Of a DNA stretch of 64,000 nucleotides, positions 43,109 through 54,223 are shown piece by piece; the first letter of the stretch is position 1, and the number at the start of each line of letters is the position of its first letter. The DNA lies in contig JAWZYU010000018.1 of NCBI GenBank assembly GCA_038380435.1, forward strand, positions 53,717,751 to 53,781,750, given 5' to 3'. This DNA comes from Ryuthela nishihirai. Taxonomy: Eukaryota; Arthropoda; Arachnida; Araneae; Heptathelidae. The position numbers and the translations under genes are program-made. The notes under the pieces are model-generated. The model had not been told where the DNA came from and ran no database searches. It worked only from the letters and a program-made list of their open reading frames with translations.

Positions 43109-46100
43109 TAGTGTCGTCTACCTGGCCCTACGCACTGTGCTTTCCCCCACGACGTCATCGACCACGCCCCCTTATTAATATCCATAACTGACAATGCCCC
43201 CTTAAGTGTCCAAACTACTTTCCATCTTATTAATAATTCATATTTCATCATACATAAATCATATTTAATTAATTAACCCTTATCGAAAGTTCTACCCCTT
43301 TATTAAAAACCCCCACCGATCAAAAACTCTCGAATTTTTCCAAGTCCTGAGTCCGCTATTTTGCTTTTTTGACGTTACCACAAACTCCCGCGATTTTGCC
43401 GTTTGGCCACCATCTTGGTTCCTACTCTCATCCGAAATATTTTCTAACTCCAGAGTCTGCCATCTTGAATCCTAACGTCCCCATAAACTCCTGAAAATTC
43501 TCTAAAGTCCGGAGCACGCCACTATACGAAATAATTCTGTGGCGACATCTAATGTTTAACCGACATACTATATTAAAAACACAAAACAAAAAAAAACTGT
43601 TTCCACAAGGGAATTTGAACTTGCTATTTTCGGGTCAGAAACTTATCTGCGCGTTTACAAACCAGGGCACAGCTAGTTACTTACTAAGGATGCTTAGATG
43701 TATCTCAATTGGGGATAAGCGCTCTTTACAAAATAATCTAGGAAGGCTATGTTTCCTTCACCAGTTTTATATTGCATGTATTTATTTTTTATCAACTTGC
43801 GATATTTTTATATTTTTTTATAACCTACGAATTTTTTAATTTCTTTATAAGTTAACTCGCGATTTTTTATTTCCTCGTAAGCTATCCTATGTATTTTTAG
43901 GTTTTATAAATCAACCCCACAAATATTTATATACTTTAAGTAGTAGTTGTATGTTTCCTGTATTTATTTTTATTAACTTGCGAATTTTCATATTTTTTAT
44001 TAACTTGCGATTTTTATTTATTTTTTATTAACTTGTGAATTTTTATTTCATGTATTTATTTTTATTCCTTATTAATTAAACACTTATCAAAACTGACGTC
44101 TCCTTTATTAATATACACCTTTCCTTAATTAAAAGATTTATCAAGAGGTCGACCCCTCATTAAAAAGCCTGCTTATCAAAAATCCCTACCTCTTTAGTAA
44201 AGAACCCTATCAAAACTGCCCCCCTCATTAATTAACCCATAATCAAAAGTTCCAACCCCCTTTATTAAAAAAACCCTTTCGCCAATTTGAATTCCACCAT
44301 TTTACCCCCCCCCCAGGTTGCATCATCCCCCTACGGTGTGAAATAAACACTTGCCCAAAGTGACGCCCCCTTTATTAATACGCATTCCCTTATTAATATG
44401 CACCCCTCTTTATTAAACTCTTATCAAAAGTTCCGTCTCCTCTGACGGCTAATATTGTAATTTTCGTCTTCAAAATAATTGCAAAGACCAACTAAACTTG
44501 CGATGGCATCCCCTCTCAGAACGGCAGATACAATCCTCAAAATAATTACAAAGTCCCATATTTTGTGACATCGACCTTCATATAATTCTAAGTCCTGCAA
44601 CGTGTATTTCGCAACAAGGGTGCTCCAACTCGGTATCTCACTCCTACCGGGGACCACATTTTACTCATGGATGGTTTTACAATCTGAAAAGTCCTGCGAA
44701 ATTAAAAAATATTATTCCAAACGGAGAATCACACATCTCTAAATAATAAATCGTATTTTAAAATCTACAAGTTTTAACACGTCATGCTTTAACCTTATAG
44801 TGCTTGTTACAGGGGTTGGTTCTTATCGTTACGTTGCCAAAGGGTAGTTGACGGGTTCACCGATTAAACTCTGGATGCGCGCCAGCTGCAATACTTGTTG
44901 TTGCTGATAAGACCTGATAAATTATTTCCTTCGTTAAAAATAGAAGCTAAGTAAATAATCCTGGTGCCGCTTTCATCCCATTTTCGACCATTGCCACGTG
45001 TTCAGTGTTTATCACATAGTGGTAAAAGTCACTGTTTTGCTCAACGTTTGCGAATGTTTATGGCGACGCTCAGGATATCCCCTCATCCCTTTGGCGGTCA
45101 TCTTCGAAAAACTCGTTATTCATTAAAACATCCTCCCAATCAGATGCGTCTCCATCAGATGCGATGTGTTACAACATGAAAACCCACTCACACCCTTGAT
45201 TTCTGTTTTCGGACCCATCTTAAAATTTTTCTAAGTCTAGAGACGGCACTCATTGACAGTAAACAGTCCTTCTGACTAAACCCACATTGCCTCCTCCACT
45301 TCAATCTCCTGTTGTTTCAGGCCATCACAAGAGATACAGTATGGAAACGATATTTTGGAAATAATTTTTCATCCTTTTATCGAAACATCCCATCTCTCCT
45401 TTTTGATAGGTCAGCTATTTTCTAAATAAACAATGTGCCCCATCCGAAGAAGACAAACCATTTTGAAATTTCCCTTCACTCCTCTAATCCTCTAAGTGTT
45501 GCGCCTCTCTTATTAAGATTAGTCTCCATGGGGCTGAAGGATGTTGCCATCAGATATCTGTCTGCACTTTCTGCATAAGACTTGTTTTGGAACGATAAAG
45601 TGATTTTACGTTAAATTCTTATTTCTGCCGCATCTCAATTTATTACTCTCCGTATTTTCATGTTATACTAAACCATTTCAAAAACCTCACGAATCGGAGG
45701 TAAAAAAATTCCTTACAAATTACAATCACCTCCCAATTCATTAACTTATTTTCCTTTACTAAGTCACTTCGAAGACATCATGATTGCAAAAGAATAACAA
45801 ATAAAACTAACTTTTTCAATTTCCGTATATCCGTTGTGCGACTGGGTCAAGTTTAAAACTTTTTATTCCTAATACTTATTACCTCTGCGTCCTCAGTACA
45901 TGATTCATTTATACAAATATTACTCTCTCCTAGAAAGTAACATTACTCAGTAACAGTCGATAACAAAATATTATTTCGTGCAAGGGGCGAAGAGGTGATA
46001 AAACCAAATACCCCTTAAAAGAAACAAAATCCTTGTACCACAAAAAGTCTCCAGATCCCTTTTTTTTAGTGTGGATGCATAAGGGGGCGTTGTCGATGAC

Positions 46101-46152
46101 ATCATAGGGGGAAAAGCACAGTGCGTGGGGGGCAGTGAGGGACCACACTACT
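43109..46152. mobile_element. 3,044-bp non-autonomous DNA transposon, hAT-like, with inverted termini
   Basis: It interrupts the Tc1 element and is flanked by 'gacgctac' on both sides (43101-43108 and 46153-46160), an 8-bp target duplication. The ends are inverted over about 70 bp: 'tagtgtcgtctacc' ... 'gcactgtgctttccccc' ... 'acgcccccttat' on the left and the same order on the right strand reversed. The termini TAGTG/CACTA fit the hAT 'YARNG' rule, with two extra bases at the right end. The inside has no transposase; it is rich in irregular repeats of C-runs followed by 'ttattaat' and 'cttatcaaaa' (43150-43330, 44060-44440). A 77-codon minus frame at 44657-44424 is unidentified. Confidence 0.75.
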
Positions 46153-46702
46153 GACGCTACGAGATTTCTGAAGGTGTCTTGTGGTATCTGCTACCAACAC
46201 ATTACCAGCAGATCCTTTAACTCTTGTGAGTTACGTGGTTGAGCCAACGCAGATCGGATATGCTGTTCCAACACAAACCACAGATTCTCGATTGGATTGA
46301 TGTCTGGGAATTTGGAGGCCAAGGCAATACCTGGAAGTCTTACTCATGTTCTGCGAACCATTCTCTAAAAATCCTGGCAGTGTGGCATGGCACATTATCT
46401 TGCGGAAAGAAGGCACTACTGGAAGGATACACCGATGCAATGAAAGGATGTACCTGGTCTGCAATGATGTTTAGGTAAGTGGTAGCCGTCATAGTTTCCT
46501 GCTAGATGAATGACTGGACCCAGGGTTTCCTAGCAGAACATTGCGCAAAGTATTACACTTCCTCCACCAGCTTGTTTTCATCACGCATTGCATCCTGGTA
46601 CCAACAGTTCTTCAGGTAAACAACGCACATGTACACGGCCATCCACATGGTGCAACAGGAAACAAGAGTCATCGGACCAGACGACCTTCTTCCAATCATT
46701 CA

Positions 46703-47086
46703 GGGGCGGGGGTGGCTCAGTCGGTAGCGCGCCAGGCTCGTAATCTGTAGTTCCCAGGTTCGAGTCCGAGCTGGGTCAGCGTTGAGATTTATCTCCGCAA
46801 AATTCCCCGCCCTGCCCACGGTCAGTAGGGGACACCGATGGGCTTGTAAAGACCACCGTCCGTCGGATGGGACGTTAAGCCGTGGCCCCGTGTGCGGGAG
46901 AGCCATACCCTGTGCACGTTAAAGAACACGTTGGATGGCCTTGACGGGAGGCTACCATCTGTCTCCCAACAGCTGTTCCAGTGGGTCCCCTCCCCCAACC
47001 TTCTCTGAGCCTTCGGGGTCCATGTGACCTGGCCATTTAGCCCAAGGTGTGCAAAAAAGTGCCGCTCAGAGGTAAAACAACCGAAT
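46703..47086 (+). repeat. SINE1, full length with 11-bp target duplication
   Basis: 384 bp, very similar to the copy at 15911. Head A box 'tggctcagtcggtagcgcgc', B box 'ggttcgagtccgagc', tail 'ggtaaaacaaccgaat'. It is flanked exactly by 'ccaatcattca' (46692-46702 and 47087-47097). It inserted into the Tc1 transposase region between the codons for the 'NW.LNDW' motif. Confidence 0.92.
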
Positions 47087-47284
47087 CCAATCATTCAAGG
47101 TCCAGTTTTGATGCCCACGTGCCCATTGTAGGCACTTTCTAATGTGAATCGATGTTAGTATGGGCACTCGGAGGGGCCTGCGGCTACGCAGCCCATTTTT
47201 CAGCAGGGTTCGATGTACTGTGTGTTGTGATGCATTACTCCCGTCACCAGCATTCAAATTATGGGCGAGTTGTACCACAGAATC

Positions 47285-48109
47285 TAAGTGCATCTATATG
47301 TCCATATGCTAAACTCAGCAGATTGATGCAGATACGGCGGGGTTTAGCCTATCGTTCAAATTGGCATGATTCATGGAAAGTGCCACTTTTCACAACAATA
47401 CCGTTGATATCGTGCTTTGCTGAGTTAGGCACATAGTCATGCATAATTGATGGTGATCGACCATTGCCCACGAACATTTTTCGTTGGCTCTTAATGTAGC
47501 TTGATTATTGGAGAAACGTTTTCGTCTAACCAGTGGTTCCCAATCTTTCTGAGCTTGCTTTGCAAAGTATTATTTTTCTGTCATGGATCCTCGTCATGAA
47601 AATCAAATAATTTTTCACGTAAAAAGCTAGTTGAAGAAAATGTTGATCCTACTTTTAAAATTACGAGTATTTTGATCCATGAACTTCAAAGGTTTTTCTG
47701 TCAAAATGAAGCATAACTATGTTTATTCCGTTTAATCTCTTCCCTTAAAAAAAAATACGTCAAGAAAATGCAAAGTGGGCAGTAGAATCCGCATTGGCAA
47801 CCAATGCTTCACGCCCATTGAATCTCAGATGTTTGGTGATAATACTGAAATTTATGAACGTGTTTCTAACCAGCCTCAGTCGAATTCTTCTTCTTTTCTG
47901 CAGTTTGGCTTGGTAAATAAATTGCAGTGTATAGTGGCCAACTTACTAGCCAAAAAATCAGACCATTAATTTCATCAGTGGTTTGTTAAGAGAAAACTTA
48001 CTACCCCACTTCATTTTCTTAGTGATGTCATCCCATTTGTTACAGTATTTTTCTCCCACTCTAAAAGTCTTCAAACAGCATTTTAAGATATAACGGACAA
48101 TATATTATC
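47285..48109. other. Unassigned sequence with a hAT-type end
   Basis: At 47530 'cagtggttcccaatctttc' resembles a hAT terminus like that of the MITE at 53315, but no partner terminus or 8-bp duplication was identified. The rest is unrecognised. It lies within the proposed inverted segment 47285-49204. Confidence 0.4.
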
Positions 48110-48240
48110 AGGGAAGTATTCACTTTCATTTTATCATTGATATCAAATTTTAGAGGAAGCATTGTCTTCTGACGGGTGTGGTACGAACCCTCGACCTCCT
48201 GATAATATATCAGGTGCTCTGACAGCTGAGCTACCAGCCT
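48110..48240 (-). repeat. SINE3 copy (tRNA-headed)
   Basis: On the minus strand: 'ggtagctcagctgtcagag' (A box), 'gaggtcgagggttcgtacc' (B box), then 'gaagacaatgcttcctct' and 'gatatcaatgataaaatga'. Shorter than SINE1 and unrelated to it outside the tRNA-like head. A tail-only fragment lies at 48450-48500. Confidence 0.7.
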
Positions 48241-48639
48241 ACGATCAATATCTCCTCTATTTCGATGCTATAAAGTTTTTGCCTATAGTACACATTTTCC
48301 TACGTCTCATGAAGATAGAATTCACTGCTACGAACAGCCTAACAAAGCAGATGACAAATATGTCACGAAGTTGGCAAGTATGTACGAATTTGCAATTTAA
48401 TAAATTAAATTTTATCAAATTACATAAAAATCCATCAACGTTTAAAATTATCAGGGAAATTTTCATTTTTAGTTTACCTCGATATCAAATTTAGAGGAAC
48501 TTGCCTTCTTCATGACATACTTCTCATCAGCTTTGTGAAGCTGTTTGTGAGGAGCGAAGACCTGCCATCTTGAAACACAGAAAAATATGTACCTTGGATA
48601 GAAAATTTATATCATCACCTAGAGGAATTCTTGATAGGC

Positions 48640-48815
48640 TGCCACTAGCTCAGCGTTCAGAGCACATGACGTGGTATCAGGAGGTCGTGTTTTCGTACCT
48701 CACCCGGTTGAAGACAATTTTTCCTCTAAATTCGATATCACAGTAAAATGAGAGTGAATACTTCCATTATATTTGAACGAAAACGCCGATTATATTCTTT
48801 AATTCATAGGATATA
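48640..48815 (+). repeat. SINE3 copy adjoining a Tc1 terminus
   Basis: Head 'gccactagctcagcgttc', B-box region 'ggaggtcgtgttttcgtacc', then 'gaagacaatttttcctcta' and 'atgagagtgaatacttcc'. It runs directly into the Tc1 terminus at 48816. The same junction, in the opposite orientation, is present at 59202-59365. Confidence 0.72.
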
Positions 48816-49204
48816 CACTGAAGAGGCAAAATATTTTCACCAGCGCATCTTTATGCACATTGACGTAACGACGTAACGACGGCGCATTTGAAGGTCATAA
48901 AACGGTATAAATAACACCTGATACTGATCTTTGTTAATCAGTGCTATTCTTGTTCTTCGGATGGGAAAGGCAGCGGACTTAGTGAGTTTGACAAAGGCCA
49001 AATTGTAATGGCCAGACGACTAGGTCATAGATATTTCCGAGACGGCAAGACTTGGGGGATGCTCACAGTCAGCCATGGTTAGTACCTTCAAAAAGTGGTC
49101 TGAGGAGGGAAGAATCATGAACCGCCAGCAAGGTGTGGTCATTGATACTAGAGACGAGCGAAGGTTATTCCGTGTGGTACGAGCTAACAGAAGGGATTCT
49201 GTGG
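48816..49204 (+). mobile_element. Tc1-like transposon, 5' part (inverted piece of the copy at 43011-47284)
   Basis: Begins with terminus 'cactgaagaggcaaaatatt' after TA. The plus frame gives the N-terminal half of the transposase: 'GKAADLVSLTKAK', 'TFKKWSEEGRIMNRQQGV' and 'RRLFRVVRANRRDSVV', with a stop and frameshift. It ends at 'gattctgtgg' (49195-49204), the exact reverse complement of the end of the other piece at 47275-47284. Confidence 0.78.
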
Positions 49205-49209
49205 TCCGT

Positions 49210-49950
49210 TAGAGCTTTCTCTTATTAGAGGACCGATAATTGTAGGATAAATTTAACTAAAAAAAAGGAAAATATTATATTTGAAAAACGATTAAAGAGT
49301 TTTATTCTATCGATTTTTATTTTAATTGGAATTATTTAGAATCGAAAAAAGAAAGAAGTACATGTCGTCATAAAGACGAAGGGGATTATTGGAAAAATGA
49401 CGAAATTGAGTTAAGCTCGCCAGAGATGTTTCCTAACTGACGTGACTTTATGAAGTGACCTTTTATTTTAATATGGATAATTATGAATCAATGCATTCTA
49501 TAAACTACATACATTTGGTTATACAATATCGTTTGCTACATTTTGTTTGACTTCAAAAAACAACACAAGTCATAACAAGAGACGTACGCGTAACTGTAAA
49601 GTTAGGAAAACTGAGATACGTACCTTTGTGTTTTCAGTTCGTGTCTCAGTTTCACAAAGGAAGTTGTATAAATTTAACAAATTTTAAGAGATGCCAATTT
49701 TAAATTTATTTTGATTAGTCACATATAGTTAATGAAATATAGATGTATGAAATTACATTATCGAGGAATAAAAAAACTTATATGTTTCAACCTAAATGTA
49801 TCAATCAAATTTAAAAAAAAAAACGATCATTGAATTCTCACATATATATATTGGATTTGCGACATGCCGGTAAAAAAACACATTTCTTTCTTTTGATATT
49901 TTCAAGATCTTTAAGAAATTACAGGCTGGAAATTTAACTTTTGGGTCTGG
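49210..49950. other. AT-rich sequence, nothing recognised
   Basis: No gene or known repeat seen. Confidence 0.4.
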
Positions 49951-49954
49951 TGTT

Positions 49955-51975
49955 GCGTCATGGAGCAAAAAACTATGTTAATATTGAAAATACAAAAGAA
50001 TCCTGGGTTTTTAATTATATGTATTATTAATATCATGTTAGATGGAAAGAAGAAAAAGCCACTAGATAATATAATAATTAATCATATGTTGAAAAATCTG
50101 ACAAATTCTCAAATTGCTACGAATTTTATTAATTATTTTACAAACATGATTGATAAATTATGGGAGAAAAATCCAACCCAAAAGGACAATTATAATCCGA
50201 AGCTTAACATTCCATTGAGCTCATCCATTTACATACCACCTATTTTGGACATTCAGTTGCAAAAAATTATCTTTTTTGATGAACTCAAATCATGTAGCGT
50301 TGATAACATACACGCCAAACATATAAAGGCATGCATCAATCAATTAACAGAATATCTTGCTAAACTAATTAACTTAAGTATTACTTCTGGAAATATACCC
50401 TCCACTTTAAAAATTGCAATACTGAGACCTATCTATAAAAGTGGTGTTAAAAGTAATTATACGAATTATAGGCCTATTGCTTTCATGTCCACCGTAAAAA
50501 ATTTTAGAGAGGTACATCGATGACACTCTCCGTAGCTTTCTCTTAAAACACAACACTATCCCTAATAGGAAATGTGGCTTCCACACTCGACTGTCTAATT
50601 TGCAGAATGTGTTAATAAAGACTTGAACTACGGAGAAAAGGTTGTTGCTCTCTTTCTCGACTTTAGTAAAGCATTCGATACATTGGATCACAATATACTT
50701 CTTTCAAAACTTGAAAACTATGGAATTAGAGGGACAATTGTTATGTGTTTCAAATATTACCTAAGTAATATGATCAATATAACCGAAATTGGAAATGCAT
50801 TAAGTAGCGAAAGAAAATTAAATGTTGGAGTTCCACAAGAATCTGAACTACGACCCTTGTATATTATATTGTATTCTTGTATATTAATAATATGACTAAT
50901 TTAAATTTAAAAAGTAAATTATTTCTTTATGCTGATGATACTGTTATTTTAAACAGCAATCGCGAAGTAGACGCGGCTATAAGAGAATGACAGGAGGACT
51001 ATAATTGCTTGGTAAAATTCCTGAATCTTAATTCAATATAAATACAAAACAACGATAAAGTAAATGGATTATCTTCCGTTCACCAGGTACTTTGAAAGCA
51101 TCCAACCATGTAATTAAGACCTAAAATATAAATTGTGTATATAAATCCGAAACTTATAAAAATATTTATGATTGTCATAGCATTGAATTGGTAAATAATT
51201 TTAAATACGTGGGTTTATATTTGGATTCAACCTTTCGATGCAACACTCATGTCATGAAGCTATGTGAAAGTCTCAGATATCGCGCCACGAAAATTTACAA
51301 ATTGCAATTCATAGTCGATACCGACGTTTGCCTTATGGTCTACAAGGCAATTTGTGAATCTTAATATGGTATGGAATTACAATATATGGAACCACTGGCA
51401 TCACTAACATAAAAAAAGAAATTGAAAAATTGCAATCATCTGTAGCGAGAAATATATTTCCATACAAGCTTAGAGATAATCTTTCAAACGCAAGTGAAAG
51501 ATTTACATAACTAAATATTCTGTCAGTCCAAAATCTTTTTAGATATGGCATTATTCTGGACAACTTTTTCAATGACACCATATAAAGTACAAATTACACG
51601 TGATAATAATATCAGACTTCAGACTAATAATTATTTTCAAATCCCAAATTATGTTAGTAATTACGGTAAAAACCTTAAATAATATAAAGTGCTGGAGATC
51701 TTTAACCATTTGCCAAGAGAAATCATGTATCTAATTAATTTTAGTGAAATTAAGTTAAAGGTTAAAAACTATTTAAAGTATGTCTGTTAATCTGTAATCC
51801 TGAGAAAACTTGTATCTATGTGACTTTTGTGTTCTTTTTTACTACGTTCACTTATGTATGAAAACTAATGCTCATCAATAGTTCCTGCAGATAAGCTATT
51901 AGCTTTGTGGGTCAAATGTATAAAATCTCTCTACATCTGTGTTTTGTAAGATGACGATGATGATGAATGAACACT
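49955..51975 (+). mobile_element. Jockey/CR1-type LINE, 5'-truncated and broken
   Basis: 49960-50523 encodes the end of the linker and first RT motifs ('SSSIYIPPILD', 'KSCSVDNIHAKHIK', 'LRPIYKSGVKSNYTNYRPIA'). A frameshifted piece gives 'NRKCGFHTRLSNLQNVLI', then 50623-50895 'VVALFLDFSKAFDTLDHNIL' (motif A) and 'LNVGVPQESELRPLYIILY' (motif B; G-S of the usual 'QGS' changed). 'LFLYADDTVILN' (motif C) follows near 50925. Downstream is a decayed thumb and a 3' end with 'gatgacgatgatgatga' at 51951-51967. No endonuclease domain or RNase H is visible. Confidence 0.8.
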
Positions 51976-53306
51976 TTTACTACTACTGAAAATGAGAGCA
52001 ATTAATACTATGTAAGTATTTTATAAAGTTAGAATATATATTAGCCAAGACTGATTTTACATATTAGTTAGGAGTGTATATTGTGTGTGTTTCTTTTCAG
52101 CTGTAACAGGCGATCATCAATCATCACTCAGGGTGCTAACTGTGAATTATTGAAAAGTGAAATTGTATGTGAATTCAGGGGCTTAACATCATGGTTTTGA
52201 AGGATTAATAAATCCACTGTTATTTCGTATAAATCTAATTGCCAGATTTACGTCATCATTCCCAAGCGTAATTTGATCATTTGCCCAGTGGAAGAAGTGT
52301 TTACAGAGCTAAGTGGCCCCTATTTTAAAATTAAGATTGGAAGGGTCATTCGAACCAGCACTTTGCTTCTTAGCCCTGGGAGCTTCAGATACTCATGTAT
52401 TTTTGAAACAGGAGAAGGGCCCTGAGGGAAAAGAGGGATTAGTAGGGTGCTCCCATTTAGTCTTGAAAGGTAGTCTTGAAAGGAAGTGCTTTTGCTACTC
52501 TCATAGTCAGCTGGTGCGTTCGTGGCTAATTGATCGTCCTTCACGTGGAAATTCTAATTGCTGTGTAGTAAATCTAGTTTGTAGCTTAGAGTACCTGAAG
52601 TACTACTCATTAGAAAATTATCTTATTTTGTCATTGACGCCTAGATTAATTATGAGATATAATTGTGTGTGGGAGGACAGTAGCTTCAATCACAGTCTCG
52701 ACAGTTATCGTATCTTCAGCGGGTCCCACATGGCAACCATAAATTCTTGGCGAGCCATCTAGAATAAAATCACAACGCCAACTACTAACGATTACACTTT
52801 TGACTGACAGAGAACTCCTAGCCCAACCTGTGGGGTGCGTGCGACACAAGAGTAAATTCAGAAATCGATTTGTACATTATACCATGATAAATGGAAGAAA
52901 CAATTTTTAGTACTACATATTTTATTCACATACCTTGTTTAAAAATGCATTTTTCGTTAGCAATACGAAGTTTTGTAAGTTAATATTTACCTAGTACGAG
53001 CAGAGAAAGAAACTAGGTATTTGGCGCTATGAGAAAAAAAGAAAAAAAATTGAGAACTACTGCTATGATATGTTGTTTTTTGGAATTAGAGAAAGTGGAA
53101 TGTTGTGATCTTTACGACAAAGAAGGACATATATTTGTAAAAAATCTGAGAATAACACTCTAGTCGCAGTTTAAATTATGGTACTGAATCTCGAATGAAG
53201 CTTTATGACAACTGCAGGAAGAGAATATTAAATGAGAAAACTCGAGATCACTCTAAGGATATTAGTGTACCTGTATCTAGTCAGAAGGACAATGGTTAAT
53301 TTATTT
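51976..53306. other. Unassigned stretch with a 149-codon frame
   Basis: The plus frame 52313-52762 has no domain I recognise. The first part in the other orientation resembles a dispersed arthropod repeat, so I treat it as transposon debris, not a gene. Confidence 0.3.
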
Positions 53307-53314
53307 CTCTAGAC

Positions 53315-53531
53315 CAGTGGTTATCAACCTTTTATGCTTCACGTACGCCCTGGAAATGTGTATGTAACTGGCGTACCCCTTGTATAGATAGATAAAACTA
53401 TAGTTATAGTATTAAAATGGGAATAAAATAAAACCTATATGTATATATGTATAACATATATCTAGCGACTTTTCAGCTCTCACGGCGTACAACAAACAAT
53501 TTTACCGCGTACTCCACGTTGAGAACCCCTA
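53315..53531. mobile_element. hAT-type MITE, 217 bp, with 8-bp target duplication
   Basis: Ends are inverted ('cagtggttatcaacc' left; right end reads 'taggggttctcaacg' on the minus strand), the classic hAT terminus, and subterminal 'gcgtac'-containing segments also pair. 'ctctagac' flanks it on both sides (53307-53314, 53532-53539). No coding capacity. Confidence 0.9.
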
Positions 53532-53539
53532 CTCTAGAC

Positions 53540-54223
53540 TATCTTTTGTACATTTAAAAAATAATATCTTAATATCTTTTGAAGAATTATAAGTAGAAAA
53601 TTATTGGAATCTCAAATTATTGTAAAGGTAAATTAAAGAAGATTAATAACTGTTTAAAAGAGAAACTCTTATTACAGTTTAGCAAGAAAATAAGGAAAGT
53701 GAGGAAAGGACGTTGACTGTGATATATCCTAGTTAAAGGAAAATTTTTTAAACAAACAGTTAGTAAAAGTGAAAATCTTCTTATAGTAAAATTTTATTAA
53801 AAGAGCTGCTATTGCAAAAATATTGAGACTGAATCAATGTGAGCAATGGTATGGCGAAGAAAGCAAAGAAACTAGTGGAAGAAAATGTGTTTTATTGACC
53901 TATGACCCAAAACCTAGAAAGCATTTAGAGATAAAACAGTTAATTTGATGAAAGTATATGTGGGAGTGTATATATTACTCAGGGACGGTTTGTCGTTAGT
54001 ATCCACAAGGTTCAGGTTCCCACCAATATTTATGTAAATGATACTAAAGCATTTAACGGCAAATTAAAATGAAAGAGAGAAATGACAATTCGACGAAACT
54101 TTAATATGATTTTTACTTATTTAATCAAATAAATATTGTCATAATGCTTCAGAACGCAATTTTGGTCCATTTTCTGAAGTATGTTACCTTTATCATTTTT
54201 CATTCATTGCCTATTCAGCGAAG
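53540..54223. other. AT-rich sequence, nothing recognised
   Basis: No gene or known repeat seen. Confidence 0.4.

Larger units (their letters stand above)
43011..47284 (-). mobile_element. Tc1-like transposon, 3' part, with nested hAT-like element and SINE1
   Basis: The left terminus 'caccgaagagccaaaacatt' after TA at 43009-43010 matches the other Tc1 copies. The transposase (minus) is interrupted at 43109-46152 by a 3-kb element and at 46703-47086 by SINE1. Recognisable pieces: 'WTLNDW' near 47090, 'SRRPLRVPILTSIH' and 'VVQLAHNLNAGDGSNASQHT' to about 47280. It stops abruptly at 'ccacagaatc' (47275-47284); the missing N-terminal part and right terminus are found inverted at 48816-49204. Confidence 0.8.

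Noticed and set aside
43150..44440. CRISPR-like array
   Set aside because: The repeated motif has variable length, spacing and sequence, and lies inside a eukaryotic transposon.
47066..47436. Open frames on both strands spanning the Tc1/SINE1 boundary
   Set aside because: They cross a SINE insertion and an inversion breakpoint; only the transposase part is real.
47530..47560. Complete second hAT element in the inverted segment
   Set aside because: Only one terminus-like sequence was found; no partner end or target duplication.
52313..52762. 149-codon plus-strand frame
   Set aside because: No domain, no signal peptide, no splice context, and overlapping repeat-like sequence.
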